A stretch of DNA of 43,946 bases from Oscillospiraceae bacterium (lineage in GTDB: Bacteria > Bacillota > Clostridia > Oscillospirales > Oscillospiraceae): contig CAJTFK010000030.1 of the NCBI GenBank assembly GCA_910575505.1, positions 1 to 43,946 on the forward strand, in the 5' to 3' direction. The stretch's first letter is position 1. Each line of letters begins with the position of its first letter. The position numbers and the translations under genes were made by a program. Below are positions 26,328 to 34,548 of this stretch, in pieces. Below the pieces are notes generated by a model. The model saw nothing but the letters and a program-made list of their open reading frames with translations, ran no database searches and was not told the origin of the DNA.

Positions 26328-26605
26328 CGATAATGTCCTCCGTTCCGCTGCTGGTCGATGGCTGCCTGCACAGCGATTTCGGCAAGGCAGGCATTCATAG
26401 CTTCCTGCTGATACTCAGGTTCAATGTCTCTGGCTGCCTTAAAATAGTCGGAGATTGCTTTTACCATATCTCCAATTTTCTTTTGCTGTTCCCAATGTTT
26501 GCGTTGTGCTTCCGCCTGTTGCCGCTGGGCTTCAAGCTGCTGCAAATAGGCCGGGTTTACATATGTTGGATTGTAAATGTTGTATGGGTATTGATTATAA
26601 ATCAT
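26324..26605 (-). CDS. Small 93-residue protein between hsdR and hsdM
   Basis: The short protein starts with a tyrosine/asparagine-rich segment (YNQYPYNIYNPTYVNPAY) followed by a glutamine-rich amphipathic helix likely to form a coiled coil (LQQLEAQRQQAEAQRKHWEQ) and a helical tail. It overlaps hsdR by 4 nt and hsdM by 4 nt, so it is translated as part of the restriction operon. I know no named family. It could be a scaffold or a modulator of HsdR; position alone supports this. Confidence 0.75.
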   Translation of the reverse strand: MIYNQYPYNIYNPTYVNPAYLQQLEAQRQQAEAQRKHWEQQKKIGDMVKAISDYFKAARDIEPEYQQEAMNACLAEIAVQAAIDQQRNGGHYR

Positions 26606-29600
26606 GCGATTTTTCCTCCGTCATCATACAAATACTCGTTGAGTTCCAAAATAATGTTTTCCAGTTGATTCCCGAACACTTTGTTGATTTTCGCAAAGCC
26701 ACCCTGTGCCTTAAAGCGTCCGTCCTCATCAAACACATCCACATTCAGCACCGATTCTTCCATCAGGTACTTTTCCATTCTGGTGATCCAGTTGACTTCC
26801 TGCTTGGAAAACTTGTGCGCCTTTTTCAGCTTGTCCACCGCCCGCCGGATTCTGGCTTCATGGGAAATCAGGGTGGAGCCGATGGCGTACCGGCGGATCA
26901 GGCTGATAATATCTGCGGTAATTTCTTCGTTTGTCATCTGAGAAACAGCCGTGTTAAGCTGCTGGGTGGTAAAACCCTCCCTGTCCAACGTCAGGCGCAG
27001 GGATTTCAAACCCTCGCGGGTCAGCTCCTTCGGCCTTGTGCAGACGATGTTCAACGCGGCAATTTCATTCAGATTGGTCTTAACATAGTCTGCAAACGCA
27101 TCCAGATAGTCCTCGGGTTTGCTGCCCATTCCGTAACCTCTGCTATGCTCCAAAAGCTCATCCTCGTGGTCGGAGATCACTACAGAACGGCGGCCATCCG
27201 GCTTGAACTGTGCCAGCATTTTGAATAGCTCCGCATGAGCAAGCAGACGGTTCTTCGCGTCCTCTGGCTTACACTGCTGAATATCGGAGATAAACTGGTC
27301 AGGGTCTTGTCCCCCGGTCATACTGACGAAATGCTCCATCGTCTCAGTATCCATGCGCCGTTTTTGCCGTTGCAGCTTTGCCATGATCTGGTCGATCTGG
27401 TTTTGCACCTGGCGTTCATCCTCCAGAACCTCCAGTCCATCCAAAAGCTGCTCAAATGTTGCGCTGGGGTTGGCAACAACGGGTTTCATGGTGTTGACCG
27501 CTTCCAGGGAATCATAAACGCCAACAGGGTCGTAGATTTCAAAATGGGTTTTGTGAATCTCAGGACAGCGGCGGGTAGCGCGGCCCATCATCTGCTCGAA
27601 TAGGATTCGGGATTTCACACGGCGCATGAATACCAGCGTTGTAATTGCGGGAACGTCGATTCCTGTAGTCAGCAAATCAACTGTAACGACAACGCTGGGA
27701 AAGCGTTCGTTCTTGAACCGCCTGATGGCGTCCGTTACCTTTTTCTTGTTGCCGCCCCCTACAGAGCCGGTGATTTTCTTAATGGCGTCATTGTCCACGC
27801 CCATTTTCGTATAAATCTCCTTCAGGATTTTTACAATCAGATCGGCATGGTCATCATTGACGGCAAAGATCAATGTTTTCCCCTGTACATCCGGGCTTTC
27901 CGGGTCAATGTCGCGGGCAATTTCAGCCAGAACCGTCCGGTTGAACGGCTCTGTTATGACTTGACGGTTGAAAGCGTCCACATCGAAGTCCAGTTCATCT
28001 TCCAGCAGTTCAGAATTGGTGATTTCCCCTGTCACAGGATCATACCGTACAACGGTATCGCCCTTCTTGTAGTGAATGCCCTCTGCGCTCAGTTTGGTGG
28101 ACAGCCTATGGGGAGCGTCATGGTCAACCAGATACCCCTCGATCACCGCTTCGCGGTATGTATACTTGAAAACAGGTTGTCCGAAAATTTCTGTCGTCTG
28201 TAGTGCCGGAGTTGCAGTCAACGCAATTTTCACAGCATCGAAATATTCCACAACGCAGCGGTATTTGCTCTGGTAATCGATTTGATCCCGGTAAAGAATC
28301 TCGTCCTCGCCCATTTCCTTATCCAGGATATAGCCCCGGTGCGCCTCATCAATGATGACCAAATCATAGTCGGAAACAGCGGGCATGGTATCCTCGTCGT
28401 TGTACAGGATTCGCTTTACCATACTTTGAACCGTGGCGATCTGGATACGGGTCTCTCGGTCTATTTCCTTATCATCCAAACCCTTGATATTGTATATATC
28501 GTCAAGGGTCATCAGGTCCTCCAGCTTGACCTCCTGGAATACGTCAGACGCCTGTTCGCCCAAAGCGGTTCTGTCCACCAGAAAAAGGATTCTGCGGAAC
28601 CGTCCTGTTTTCAAGAAACGGTAGATCATGCCCAGGATGGTGCGGGTCTTGCCTGTACCCGTCGCCATAGCAAGCAGGACATTGCGCTGGCCATTAATAA
28701 TCGCTTCTTCGGCGGCCTTGATCGCTCTGACTTGATATTCATAGAGACTCAGTCCATCTTTGTCACGCAGCAGGTCATAGGACATCTCCCGCAAATCCTG
28801 ATTTCTTGCGGAAATATCTTTATCAAGCAACTCCATGATTCCCTCTGGACTCATCCAGCCTTGCAGTGCTTTGGGCGCGTTGTCAGGCTGTCTCAAATCC
28901 AAGAACCATATGCCGCTTTTCGTATCGTACTGTTTCAAATACGGCCTGCCATTGGTGGCAAAGGTAAATGGTACCCCGTAGCTGCCCCACACTCCGATCT
29001 GATATTTTTTATCGGCACTGCGGACATTTCTTGAATAATCCTTGCACTGATAATCAATCACAGAGGGAATATCCTTGTGGATTGCCTTGGCCTCCACTGT
29101 AGCTACCAACTGCATACCAACGAATAGAGCATAATCAACATACCCCCGATTGCCAACAGTAGAATCTGTGGGCCATTCAGCGATAGCGATATTACGGCCT
29201 TTTGCGGGGCGCGTTCCTTTGGAATAGCGCAGTAGTTCCGTATCGGTCTCCCAGCCAACTTTGCGGAGTTGCTCATCAATCAGGTAGCGTGTTTCTGCTT
29301 CGGATTTGATTCGCTGGCTTGCGGCCTTGCCGGACTGCTTCTTTCGGATTTCCTTCTCGACAATGGGGGATGCCGCAGCAGTCTTTTTCGCTGCGGCTAT
29401 CAAGGCTTCTTCCTGCGCCTGTTCACTTTGCTTGTCAGTGCTGACAGGCTCAGGTGTATCAAGCGGCATAACAAATGGGCGGTTCTGATAGTTCCAGTCA
29501 CCGTAGGTCTTCATAAACCATTCGCATAGACTGTACGCCATTTGAAGCAGTGCCTTTCCATCTGATAATGATTCATAGTTTTCGTGGACAGCCTTATTCC

Positions 29601-29868
29601 TAGCTTTACGCAAGACGTGAAGAATATCTACCAGGTCCCGCGTTAGAAGGCCTTCCCTAGCAAGGATATTGATGCGTACCGCAGCGGAATTTTCTTGCGG
29701 CAGACAAATCCGGTCATAGGTAAACATCAAATTGACAATGGTCTCGCCAATCATGCCAAGTTTCATCAGACAAGAGTTGGCATCGGAATAAAGATACTTC
29801 TCGGCGGTTTTCCCGAACTGGGCCAGAACGGGAAAGTTTTCATTTATAAAATCGAAATTGCTTCTCAT
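26602..29868 (-). CDS. hsdR: Type I restriction endonuclease subunit R
   Basis: A 1088-residue motor/endonuclease. An N-terminal DUF4145-like helical domain (RKARNKAVHENYESL) precedes the HsdR nuclease domain with GYVDYALFVG and ATVEAKAIH (D...ExK). The SF2 motor has Walker A MATGTGKTRTIL near residue 400, VIIDEAHRGY near 507, LTATPALQT, and the C-terminal helicase motif QMMGRATRRCPE. The C-terminal helical part contacts the methylase core. It translocates DNA and cuts unmodified DNA at a distance. It is the first gene of the operon with its own promoter (29904-29932). Intact. Confidence 0.95.
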   Translation of the reverse strand: MRSNFDFINENFPVLAQFGKTAEKYLYSDANSCLMKLGMIGETIVNLMFTYDRICLPQENSAAVRINILAREGLLTRDLVDILHVLRKARNKAVHENYESLSDGKALLQMAYSLCEWFMKTYGDWNYQNRPFVMPLDTPEPVSTDKQSEQAQEEALIAAAKKTAAASPIVEKEIRKKQSGKAASQRIKSEAETRYLIDEQLRKVGWETDTELLRYSKGTRPAKGRNIAIAEWPTDSTVGNRGYVDYALFVGMQLVATVEAKAIHKDIPSVIDYQCKDYSRNVRSADKKYQIGVWGSYGVPFTFATNGRPYLKQYDTKSGIWFLDLRQPDNAPKALQGWMSPEGIMELLDKDISARNQDLREMSYDLLRDKDGLSLYEYQVRAIKAAEEAIINGQRNVLLAMATGTGKTRTILGMIYRFLKTGRFRRILFLVDRTALGEQASDVFQEVKLEDLMTLDDIYNIKGLDDKEIDRETRIQIATVQSMVKRILYNDEDTMPAVSDYDLVIIDEAHRGYILDKEMGEDEILYRDQIDYQSKYRCVVEYFDAVKIALTATPALQTTEIFGQPVFKYTYREAVIEGYLVDHDAPHRLSTKLSAEGIHYKKGDTVVRYDPVTGEITNSELLEDELDFDVDAFNRQVITEPFNRTVLAEIARDIDPESPDVQGKTLIFAVNDDHADLIVKILKEIYTKMGVDNDAIKKITGSVGGGNKKKVTDAIRRFKNERFPSVVVTVDLLTTGIDVPAITTLVFMRRVKSRILFEQMMGRATRRCPEIHKTHFEIYDPVGVYDSLEAVNTMKPVVANPSATFEQLLDGLEVLEDERQVQNQIDQIMAKLQRQKRRMDTETMEHFVSMTGGQDPDQFISDIQQCKPEDAKNRLLAHAELFKMLAQFKPDGRRSVVISDHEDELLEHSRGYGMGSKPEDYLDAFADYVKTNLNEIAALNIVCTRPKELTREGLKSLRLTLDREGFTTQQLNTAVSQMTNEEITADIISLIRRYAIGSTLISHEARIRRAVDKLKKAHKFSKQEVNWITRMEKYLMEESVLNVDVFDEDGRFKAQGGFAKINKVFGNQLENIILELNEYLYDDGGKIA

Positions 29869-29903
29869 CTCCAGTAACCTCCCGTATCTTTGGCGATATT
29901 TTC

Positions 29904-29932
29904 ATTATATTCCATCTTTCGAGATAATACAA
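29904..29932 (-). promoter_or_regulatory. Promoter of the hsdR operon
   Basis: On the minus strand TTGTAT (29927-29932) and a consensus TATAAT (29904-29909) are spaced exactly 17 nt. They lie about 36 nt before the hsdR start, with GGGAGG as ribosome site. Confidence 0.7.
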
Positions 29933-30009
29933 GAACGAGCGATGCTTGTTAGTCAGGAATACAAATCTCCCCTAATTACGACAAACCGCATTCTGCGGTA
30001 TATTGTTTC

Positions 30010-31335
30010 CTACTTGACAAGACCGACAAAACGATAAAAAATCTTGATGTCCTGGTGGCGCTGCCCATCAATGACGGTTCGCTCACCAATTTCTATGTGG
30101 TCTATCAGTTCATCGACTACGGCCCGGTCAAGTTCCTGCAAGTTCAGATATTTTCGGATGATCTCCGCCCGGCTATGAATGGCGGCGGTTTCTTTTTCTG
30201 CCTTGTCCACTTTGCTCAGGAGTACATTCAGCCGCTCGGCTTTGGCAGTCCGCTCTTGCTCGTTCTTTTGCATCAAAAGAATAAATGTATCCTCACTGAT
30301 TGCGCTGCCATATTTGTCCTCATAGAGTTTGGCGGTTAAAGCGTCCAGTTCCGCCACTCGGCATTGGAGTTTGGTGATCTCCTGCCTGTCGCTAGACAGA
30401 CGGTCCGCATTGTATCCATCAATTCTTTGTTTCAATCTCTCAACAACAGCATCTTTATCCAGAGTGACTTCCTGAGACTGCGCCTGGATTTCTGTCAGAA
30501 CGATTTGGGTCAGGGTCTGCTCATAAATTCTGTGCCAGGAACAGACACATCGGCCGGAGCGGCCATAGGTACTGCAAAAATAAGAAACATAACGCCTGCT
30601 GGTTCCGTCCTTCCGGCGCTGCGTTTCAGTATCGGCATGAAGAGGCCCCTTGCAGTCGGCACAGAACAGCTTTCCGCTGAAGAGCTTTGGCGTGGTAGGT
30701 TGACTGCCCACCGAACGGAGGCTTGCTGCCCTGTTGATGGATTGAACCGCATCTCACAGTTCAGAACTGATGATAGGTTCGTGCGGGTTCTCGTGGCATA
30801 TTCACTCGCTCTCCGGTTTATGTATCATTGTACTGTCCTTATAGGAGCGTGAGCCTGAGCAGTTCATGCGGAGTATCCCTCGGTAAATCTCGTTGTTCAG
30901 AATGACCTTGACAGTTGCGCAGGTCCAAAGCTGTGCCGTCTTGCATCCGCTTTTACCGTTGACATTGCTCCAATATACACGAGGAGAGGAGATACCCTCC
31001 CGGTTGAGGGTGGCGGTGATTTTGCCATAGGCCGTCCCCGCTGACCGCATCTCGTAAATCCTGCGGACGATACTGGCGGCATACTCGTCAATCTCCAGTT
31101 TGTGGTGGTCCCCGGCACTTTTGCGGTAGCCATAGGGAGTGTAGGAAGAAACAAACTGCCCCGCCAGTTTCTTGCTGTGCAGCACTGATTTTATTTTTGC
31201 GCTCAGATCACGCAGATGGAAGTCATTCATCAGGGAACGGAAGTGAAGCATATCAGTATTGTCTCCCTCGCTGTCCAGGCAGTCCAGAACCGAAACAAAT
31301 CGACAGCCCAGACTGGGAAACACAATGTCAGGCAT
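30010..31335 (-). pseudogene. Large serine recombinase, N-terminally truncated, with two in-frame TGA codons
   Basis: One continuous minus-strand frame encodes a serine recombinase from within the catalytic domain (FPSLGCRFVSVLDCLDSEGD) through the recombinase domain (YTPYGYRKSAGDHHKLEIDE, LNNEIYRGILRMN). It continues into the zinc beta-ribbon (GKLFCADCKGPLHADTETQ) and a long coiled coil to 30010. Two TGA codons (30802-30804 and 30754-30756) interrupt it exactly where relatives have Trp (SEW and SELWD). The first 60 or more residues with the active serine are missing. It borders the hsd operon and is probably the dead integrase of the island carrying it. Confidence 0.8.
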
Positions 31336-31355
31336 ATTCCCCGCAAAAGCCGAAG

Positions 31356-31595
31356 ATGGACCTTGCCGGTATGGATGGCAACATCTACACCATCCTGGGC
31401 AATGCCTCTATGCTGCTGAAGGAAGCCGGGATGCGGGAACAGATCGACGAGATGTTCAAGCGATGTGAAGCCTCCGGCAGCTATGATGAAGCCCTCAGCA
31501 TTATCAGCGAGTACGTGGACACTGAGCTGTCCGCGCCTCCCATTGAACCGAAAAAAACTCACAAAAAGAAAGGAAAATCTGCCCATGAAAGATAA
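31356..31595 (+). CDS. Small conserved integrative-element protein
   Basis: A 79-residue hypothetical protein (MDLAGMDGNIYTILGNASML, later ALSIISEYVDTELS) of a type commonly found directly before the methyltransferase in Tn1549-like elements. It has a basic tail (KKTHKKKGK) and overlaps the methyltransferase by 11 nt. No good ribosome site precedes ATG 31356, and the recombinase pseudogene abuts it, so its native leader may be lost. Function unknown. Confidence 0.6.
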   Translation: MDLAGMDGNIYTILGNASMLLKEAGMREQIDEMFKRCEASGSYDEALSIISEYVDTELSAPPIEPKKTHKKKGKSAHER

Positions 31596-32307
31596 GTGGA
31601 CCATCATCCAGGGCGACGCCCTGAAGCTGTTGGGAGACTTCGCCCCCGGCACCTTTGACGCTATCATCACCGACCCGCCCTACGCCTCCGGAGGCCGGAC
31701 GCAGAGCGAGAAGAACAAATCCACCGCCAAAAAATATTCCAGTATGGGAGACGCCGCACCCCCGCCCTTTGAGGGAGACGCCAAGGACCAGCGGTCCTGG
31801 ACCCGCTGGGCGGCGGAGTGGCTGGCGGACGCCCGGAAGCTGTGTAAGCCCGGTGCGCCGGTGTGCATGTTCATCGACTGGCGGCAGCTCCCCGCCGCTT
31901 CCGACGCCCTCCAGTGGGCAGGCTGGATCTGGTGGGGCACCGCTGTCTGGGACAAGGGCAACAGCCGCCCCCAGAAGGGCCGCTTCCGCCAGCAGGCGGA
32001 GTACATCGTCTGGGGCTCCAACGGCGATATGCCCATCAGCCGCCCCGTCCCCTGCCTCCCCGGCGTGTTCAAGTACGGCAACCCCCAGAACCGCATCCAC
32101 CTGACGGAGAAGCCCCTGCAGCTCATGCGGGACATCGTGAAGATCACCGAGCCGGGCGGGCATATCCTGGACCCCTTCGCCGGGTCTGGCACCACCGTCC
32201 TGGCCGCCGTGCTGGAGGGCTATACCGCCACCGGCATCGAGGTGACGGACGAGTATGCCCGCCTTGCCAGGGAGCGGATCAAGCGGGAGCTGGAGCAGGC
32301 GGCGTAA
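31585..32307 (+). CDS. Orphan site-specific DNA methyltransferase
   Basis: A 240-residue beta-class amino-methyltransferase. The catalytic DPPY motif (AIITDPPYASGG) is near residue 30 and the SAM-binding motif DPFAGSGTTVLAAVLEG near residue 200, with HLTEKPLQLMRDIV between, an order typical of N6-adenine/N4-cytosine enzymes with the catalytic motif first. No cognate nuclease is adjacent, so it is a solitary enzyme of the mobile element, probably protecting it from host restriction. The start ATG 31585 follows AAAGGAAAA and overlaps the upstream gene. Confidence 0.9.
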   Translation: MKDKWTIIQGDALKLLGDFAPGTFDAIITDPPYASGGRTQSEKNKSTAKKYSSMGDAAPPPFEGDAKDQRSWTRWAAEWLADARKLCKPGAPVCMFIDWRQLPAASDALQWAGWIWWGTAVWDKGNSRPQKGRFRQQAEYIVWGSNGDMPISRPVPCLPGVFKYGNPQNRIHLTEKPLQLMRDIVKITEPGGHILDPFAGSGTTVLAAVLEGYTATGIEVTDEYARLARERIKRELEQAA

Positions 32308-32391
32308 GGCGCGGCTGTCTGCCGATTTTTCTGGATATGGTCAAAAAAGTGCGGTATGATGTGGGCTGCAAAACGAAAAGGAGGAACCAAA

Positions 32392-32694
32392 ATGAACGTA
32401 AAAATTACATTTGACAAAGCCGCTGTGGAGCGGCGGGGCCTTGTCCTGGAGAATGTGCGTCAGACCGTCAAGAGCCTGTTCGCCGTCCATGATCTGCCCT
32501 GCGTTTCCGAAGGCGAGATCCTGGCCTTTCAGGACAAGGGCCACGGCGACGACTTCGCCTCCATGTGGGACGTGATCCTGTCCCTGCTGCGGGCGGACTG
32601 GTTCCGGGACTGTGCCGCCTCCTGCGTCTGGCAGGACGAAAGCGGCGAGGAGGATGTGCTTGCCCAGGCCGGAAAGGCGGGTGAGAAAACATGA
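32392..32694 (+). CDS. Integrative-element hypothetical protein, 100 residues
   Basis: This begins with VKITFDKAAVERRGLVLENV and has an acidic, tryptophan-containing C-terminal half (DDFASMWDVILSLLRADWFR). The start is well supported by AAAGGAGG 6 nt upstream. It is followed by an overlapping small frame (ATGA). No motif identifies a function. It sits between the methyltransferase and the VapD-like gene in the element's accessory region. Confidence 0.65.
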   Translation: MNVKITFDKAAVERRGLVLENVRQTVKSLFAVHDLPCVSEGEILAFQDKGHGDDFASMWDVILSLLRADWFRDCAASCVWQDESGEEDVLAQAGKAGEKT

Positions 32695-32789
32695 CGGATG
32701 ATTTTCCTGGCGGATGGCGCAAAGGAGATATCTGCTATCTTATTACAAGCAGAGCCAAGGAGAAAAGGGGCTGGACCGATGATCCGTGA
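32691..32789 (+). CDS. Possible 32-residue small protein
   Basis: The frame overlaps the preceding stop as ATGA and encodes a short hydrophilic peptide (MTDDFPGGWRKGDICYLITS and a basic tail), ending at TGA 32787-32789. Translational coupling makes it plausible; there is no independent evidence. Confidence 0.35.
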   Translation: MTDDFPGGWRKGDICYLITSRAKEKRGWTDDP

Positions 32790-32813
32790 AGAAAGCGCAC
32801 AAGGAGATTTAAT

Positions 32814-33431
32814 ATGGGGATGACACGAAAGCAGATCAGCTTATGGGGTCCCTGCGAAAACCCAGTGAAGCGGTTTTCGTGGGGAGAGGAGGAAGGAATG
32901 GAGCGGGCGCAGTCCTCGCCGAAGGCGGGGACGGAGCAGAGCGGAATTTCTTCCGACGAGAGCCGGGATGCGCTGAAGCGGTATTATCCTCACAAGGAGA
33001 CAGGCCAGGACTCGCAGTTCTTCAAGCGGGTCTATAAGGACATCCGGCGCTTCATGGAAGCCAACGGCTTTGAGCGGCGGCAATACTCTGTGTATGTCTC
33101 CTTGCAACAACGGACCTCGCTGGACGTCGCTCTCCTGGCCCAGCGGATGGGAGAGACCCTCCCCTGGCTGCGGCTGTGCGTCAAGGACATAACGGTTACG
33201 AACATCGGAGCGCGGCATAACTATGGGGCCCCCGACGCAACCCAGCGAAGCGGTTGCGGTGGGGAGAGGAGGAAGGAATGGAGCGGGTGGAGTCCTCGCC
33301 GTAAGGCGGGGACGGAACAGAGCGGAATTTCTTCCGATGAGGGGCTGCTGCGCTCCGATGCGCTGTCCGCCGAACTCCTGCCGCCTGTTTCCAAAGCGCC
33401 TCATAAAAAGAGAAAAATGCCGGAGCGATAG
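32814..33431 (+). CDS. VapD/Cas2-like protein carrying two in-frame repeat insertions
   Basis: A 205-residue frame whose core, ALKRYYPHKETGQDSQFFKR then DIRRFMEANGFERRQYSVYV and LPWLRLCVKDITVTNIGA, matches VapD-like ferredoxin-fold proteins related to Cas2 ribonucleases. Such proteins are usually about 100 residues. Here the start (MTRKQIS) is separated from the core by about 38 residues encoded by repeat R1, and the C-terminus is replaced by sequence encoded by repeat R2. The frame stays open through both. ATG 32814 follows AAGGAG. R1 itself offers a second start with GGAGG and ATG at 32898 in the same frame. Activity after such insertions is uncertain. Confidence 0.7.
   Translation: MGMTRKQISLWGPCENPVKRFSWGEEEGMERAQSSPKAGTEQSGISSDESRDALKRYYPHKETGQDSQFFKRVYKDIRRFMEANGFERRQYSVYVSLQQRTSLDVALLAQRMGETLPWLRLCVKDITVTNIGARHNYGAPDATQRSGCGGERRKEWSGWSPRRKAGTEQSGISSDEGLLRSDALSAELLPPVSKAPHKKRKMPER
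32855..32960 (+). repeat. Structured repeat element R1
   Basis: Order: stem 1 CGAAAAC/GTTTTCG around loop CCAGTGAAGCG (32855-32879), a purine tract with GAGGAGGAAGGA and ATG, stem 2 GTCCTCGCC/GGCGGGGAC, and a tail ending TTCCGACGAG (32951-32960). About 90 percent identical to R2; it shares loop and layout with R3 and R4. Confidence 0.85.
33236..33341 (+). repeat. Structured repeat element R2
   Basis: Stem 1 CGCAAC/GTTGCG around loop CCAGCGAAGCG, the same purine tract and ATG as R1, stem 2 GTCCTCGCC/GGCGGGGAC with loop GTAA, and a tail ending TTCCGATGAG. Stem 1 pairs differ from R1, yet pairing is kept. Confidence 0.85.
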
Positions 33432-33443
33432 ACGGGAGAAGCG

Positions 33444-34031
33444 CTATTCAACGGCGGAACCGGATATCAGCTTTTCCCGCAGTCCCTTCGTGTACTGGAC
33501 TTCATATGTGCCATGGGCCAAGTCAAAACACGCCAGCTTTCCACTGGCGTCAATGTAGACATAGTGGTAGGAGATCGGCGCTTTATTCTCTTCGCACAAT
33601 ACTTCCAGCAGCGGTTCCAATTCGTGATTCTCCAGAGTGTGCCGGTCCGAGTAGAGGAATAAGTCGTAGTGACCCAGAAACGCATATCCGGCATTCAGTT
33701 TTTTCAGCTTTTTGCGGAAAGGCTCAATGAATCCGGCGGCAGGGAGAGGGTTGATGACAAAGGTCTGCCATGCGTGATACTCAATGCCGCATTTTGCGCA
33801 CAGCTCCAGGATTCTGTCCGACGGAACCTGATATGGCTGGCTCATGGCAATTTCCGTCACAAGCCGCTCAAAGGTTTCTCCGTTCACAGAGGTAACCTCT
33901 ATACCGGCTTCTCCGTCCGCAGTCTGAAGGTCCGGTTTATCCCGCAGGAGCAGCGTTCCGTAGCGGCCGCCATACACCGCCTCCAATATGTATTTTGCGT
34001 ATACCTCATACGGGCTGGTGTGTCTGGACAC
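33444..34031 (-). CDS. Hypothetical protein with a possible PD-(D/E)XK-like motif, antisense to the element
   Basis: About 195 residues from GTG 34031 (after AGGGGGGA), or 211 from ATG 34079. The GTG is preferred because a consensus -10 TATAAT lies at 34062-34067. The segment LLRDKPDLQTADGEAGIEVT (PD, then E-V-T) is reminiscent of restriction-fold nucleases in which Glu-x-Thr/Lys follows Asp, and YDLFLYSDRHTLENHELEP follows later. It is transcribed against all neighbouring element genes, an isolated single-gene insertion. I do not recognise the family, and the nuclease idea is tentative. Confidence 0.6.
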   Translation of the reverse strand: MSRHTSPYEVYAKYILEAVYGGRYGTLLLRDKPDLQTADGEAGIEVTSVNGETFERLVTEIAMSQPYQVPSDRILELCAKCGIEYHAWQTFVINPLPAAGFIEPFRKKLKKLNAGYAFLGHYDLFLYSDRHTLENHELEPLLEVLCEENKAPISYHYVYIDASGKLACFDLAHGTYEVQYTKGLREKLISGSAVE

Positions 34032-34152
34032 AGCGCATTCCCCCCTATACCATGATGAAACATTATACTTCAACACCATTACATTTCATAGTCGAAATTC
34101 TAAAATCAACAGTGAAAGCTGTCAGAAGATTTTGCAGAGGAGGTGTGCAGCT

Positions 34153-34500
34153 ATCAACTACTACATCATCAATGAGGAGCTGGCCCGCCGGGCCAAGGAA
34201 ATGAACAGCTTCTACGATTATAAAGAGGGCAGCGCCACAGCGGAATACCGGAGGTCCGTGGATGCCGCCGCCCGGATCGCGGAGGAGCAGAAGCGGCAGG
34301 TGGACCCCATCCACCGCGTCGTCGCAAAGTCCGCTAAGCTCAGTTTCCGCCTGGCGGCGAAAACTGCGCCCGCTCCCTTGCTCCTCCTTTTCCCTCCGCA
34401 AACGCTCCGCTGGTTTGCGGAGGGAGTCCTCCGTATTTCCTCAGCCCGCAACCCAGCGAAGCGGTTGCGGGCTGAAAAGGAGGAGCAGCGAAATGAGTGA
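34153..34500 (+). pseudogene. N-terminal piece of a split integrative-element gene, start codon ATC
   Basis: The conserved opening NYYIINEELARRAKEMNSFY and AEYRRSVDAAARIAEEQKRQ belongs to the same protein family whose remainder is encoded from 34493. The codon at the expected start (34153-34155) is ATC, after a good GGAGG, so initiation may be lost; ATG 34201 is a fallback. After QVDPIHR the frame enters repeats R4 and R3 and ends at TGA 34498-34500. Thus the gene is truncated by repeat insertion. Confidence 0.6.
34316..34424 (-). repeat. Structured repeat element R4 (inverted)
   Basis: On the minus strand: stem 1 CCTCCGCAAA/TTTGCGGAGG around loop CCAGCGGAGCG (34392-34424), purine tract AAAAGGAGGAG, stem 2 AGTTTTCGCC/GGCGGAAACT, and tail TTGCGACGACGC (34316-34327). 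It lies head to head with R3. Confidence 0.8.
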
Positions 34501-34548
34501 GCCCCGCTGCAAGCCGCGGGGCGATGGATATGGAGCTTGCGACGACGC
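34442..34548 (+). repeat. Structured repeat element R3
   Basis: Stem 1 CAGCCCGCAAC/GTTGCGGGCTG around loop CCAGCGAAGCG (34442-34474), purine tract AAAAGGAGGAG with ATG 34493, stem 2 GCCCCGC/GCGGGGC, and tail TTGCGACGACGC (34537-34548), an exact inverted match to the end of R4. Confidence 0.8.

Noticed and set aside
24822..26333. 503-codon plus-strand frame opposite hsdM
   Set aside because: hsdM on the minus strand has full methyltransferase motifs and coupled neighbours; the antisense frame shows no motif or ribosome site.
30754..30804. Reassignment of TGA to Trp in this organism
   Set aside because: TGA is the normal stop of several intact genes here (for example hsdM and the ahcY-like gene), and the recombinase also lacks its catalytic N-terminus, so pseudogene decay is simpler.
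32855..33341. R1/R2 as ordinary tandem gene duplication within the VapD-like gene
   Set aside because: The same layout recurs in a different gene (R3, R4), in both orientations and with paired stem changes, so it is an independent element.
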